Positions 63,279 to 64,000 of a DNA stretch of 64,000 bases are shown in pieces (position 1 is the stretch's first letter; the number at the start of each line of letters is the position of its first letter). The notes beneath the pieces were generated by a model. It searched no databases, was not told where the DNA came from, and worked only from the letters and a program-made list of their open reading frames with translations. Position numbers and translations under genes: made by a program. Source of the DNA: Asanoa ferruginea (GTDB taxonomy: Bacteria; Actinomycetota; Actinomycetes; Mycobacteriales; Micromonosporaceae); the NCBI RefSeq assembly GCF_003387075.1, contig NZ_QUMQ01000001.1, forward strand, positions 1,426,001 through 1,490,000, read 5' to 3'.

Positions 63279-63931
63279 CGGATGCCGTCCAGGGGCAGGC
63301 CGGCACAGTTGTTGTCGAGCTCGACGGCGACGCGCGCCTGGTCACCGGCGGCCGCGGCCGCGGCGACCTGTTCGAGATTGGCCACCACCCCGCCGCCGTC
63401 GGTGGCCCGGATCGCCGGCGCGGCGATCGCCAGCCGCAGTGCGGTGACCGCCTCGGCCTCGGCGGCGGCGTCGCCGGCAGCGTGCCGGGCCTCCCAGGCC
63501 ACCAGCCAGGTGCACACCCCGTAGTGGCTGACCATGCTCTGCACGCTGAGGTCGGAGATCTCAACGGGCCGCGCCACGCCCTGCGCGCGCACCTGGGCCA
63601 GATAGGCGGCGCGGTCCGTGCCGGGAGGCAGCCGAAGCTGAGCGGTGTAGTCGTCGAGCGCCCGGGCGGCTTCGGGTGAAGCGGAGTTGTGCCAGACCGC
63701 GAAGCCGGCGGCCGCAGTCGCCAGCACCAGACCCGCGGCCACCGGTATGGCCCACACCCGACGCCAACCCCGGGACACCGCGCCCAGCGGTGCCCTGGCC
63801 GGCCGCGCCTGGATCACCTCGGTAGCCAAAGTGCCCAGCACGTCGCCGAGTTCACCGTCCGCACCCAACCGCACCGGCGGCGCCGCGTGCCGCACCAGAT
63901 CGTCCAACGGGTCACTGTCCAGGATTGCCAT
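63275..63931 (-). CDS. Putative membrane anti-sigma factor
   Basis: A 218-residue protein with a cytoplasmic N-terminus, one membrane helix (about 60-80) and an extracytoplasmic helical domain. The zinc anti-sigma motif HxxxCxxC is absent, so recognition is by position and topology only. It overlaps the ECF sigma gene by four bases, but anti-sigma genes more often follow their sigma gene. ATG at 63931 follows GAGGGAG. Confidence 0.65.
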   Translation of the reverse strand: MAILDSDPLDDLVRHAAPPVRLGADGELGDVLGTLATEVIQARPARAPLGAVSRGWRRVWAIPVAAGLVLATAAAGFAVWHNSASPEAARALDDYTAQLRLPPGTDRAAYLAQVRAQGVARPVEISDLSVQSMVSHYGVCTWLVAWEARHAAGDAAAEAEAVTALRLAIAAPAIRATDGGGVVANLEQVAAAAAAGDQARVAVELDNNCAGLPLDGIR

Positions 63932-64000
63932 CGTGGCTCCCTCTCACGTCGTCGTCAGACAAGAGATGTCCGCCATGACCCCGCCCGTGACAGGCTGCCG

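Overview
The window is 64 kb of very GC-rich DNA. Genes sit close together, start codons are often GTG or TTG, and many gene pairs overlap by 4 bases (ATGA). Product families (SARP regulator, PP2C/SpoIIE phosphatase, CsoR copper sensor, polyphosphate-glucokinase-like ROK protein, LigD polymerase domain, EmrB/QacA exporter, DrrAB-type ABC exporter) point to a filamentous actinobacterium, most likely of the Micromonosporaceae. That placement is inferred from gene content, not from a search. I see no rRNA, tRNA, CRISPR array, transposase or large biosynthetic cluster.

Layout. 0.3-8 kb: XRE regulator, a copper operon (csoR, HMA chaperone, metal-linked membrane protein) with a visible CsoR-type operator, an NlpC/P60 hydrolase, a RecQ-like helicase, and an asnB-type amidotransferase paired with an M15-like peptidase. 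8-9.4 kb: gene-free DNA full of repeats. 9.4-14.1 kb: a five-gene branched-chain amino acid type ABC importer with a palindrome in front. 14-26.4 kb: glycerophosphodiesterase, K+ uptake pair, a Ser/Thr kinase with an external CBM2-like domain, a SARP-controlled oxidoreductase locus, a membrane-fused spermidine-synthase-like protein, a secreted coiled-coil protein and an IMPase. 26.4-29.7 kb: phosphatase, histidine kinase and response regulator operon. 29.8-39.7 kb: M28 peptidase, a surface protein, Smr and TPR proteins, ROK kinase, ABC-F, ArsR, FMN reductase and a DrrAB exporter. 39.7-40.4 kb: gene-poor gap with a frameshifted small secreted gene. 40.4-46.4 kb: giant AAA/NB protein, then homocitrate-synthase-like and HTH-citrate-synthase genes back to back. 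46.4-49.4 kb: ABC-F gene behind a three-codon leader ORF and hairpin, then a less GC-rich two-gene cassette (membrane protein plus nucleotidyltransferase-like protein). 49.5-64 kb: TOBE/HTH protein, secreted FAD oxidoreductase, TetR, three aldo-keto reductases sharing one promoter palindrome, LigD polymerase, TetR-MFS pair, DUF899, an ArsR-SRPBCC pair and an ECF sigma with a putative anti-sigma factor.

The most unusual signal is not a gene. A 93-bp composite element (GC-rich hairpin, 19-nt spacer, 50-bp near-perfect palindrome) occurs twice, in opposite orientations. A third, sequence-divergent palindrome has the same spacer and a similar hairpin. The three internal gene-free gaps longer than 300 bp each hold exactly one of them. 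Other regulatory logic readable from the DNA: three 11-bp-spaced heptamers in the SARP divergent promoter, the GGAGCTAGGCTCC palindrome at three AKR genes, an ArsR operator over a consensus-like promoter, and a uORF-hairpin leader on an ABC-F gene.
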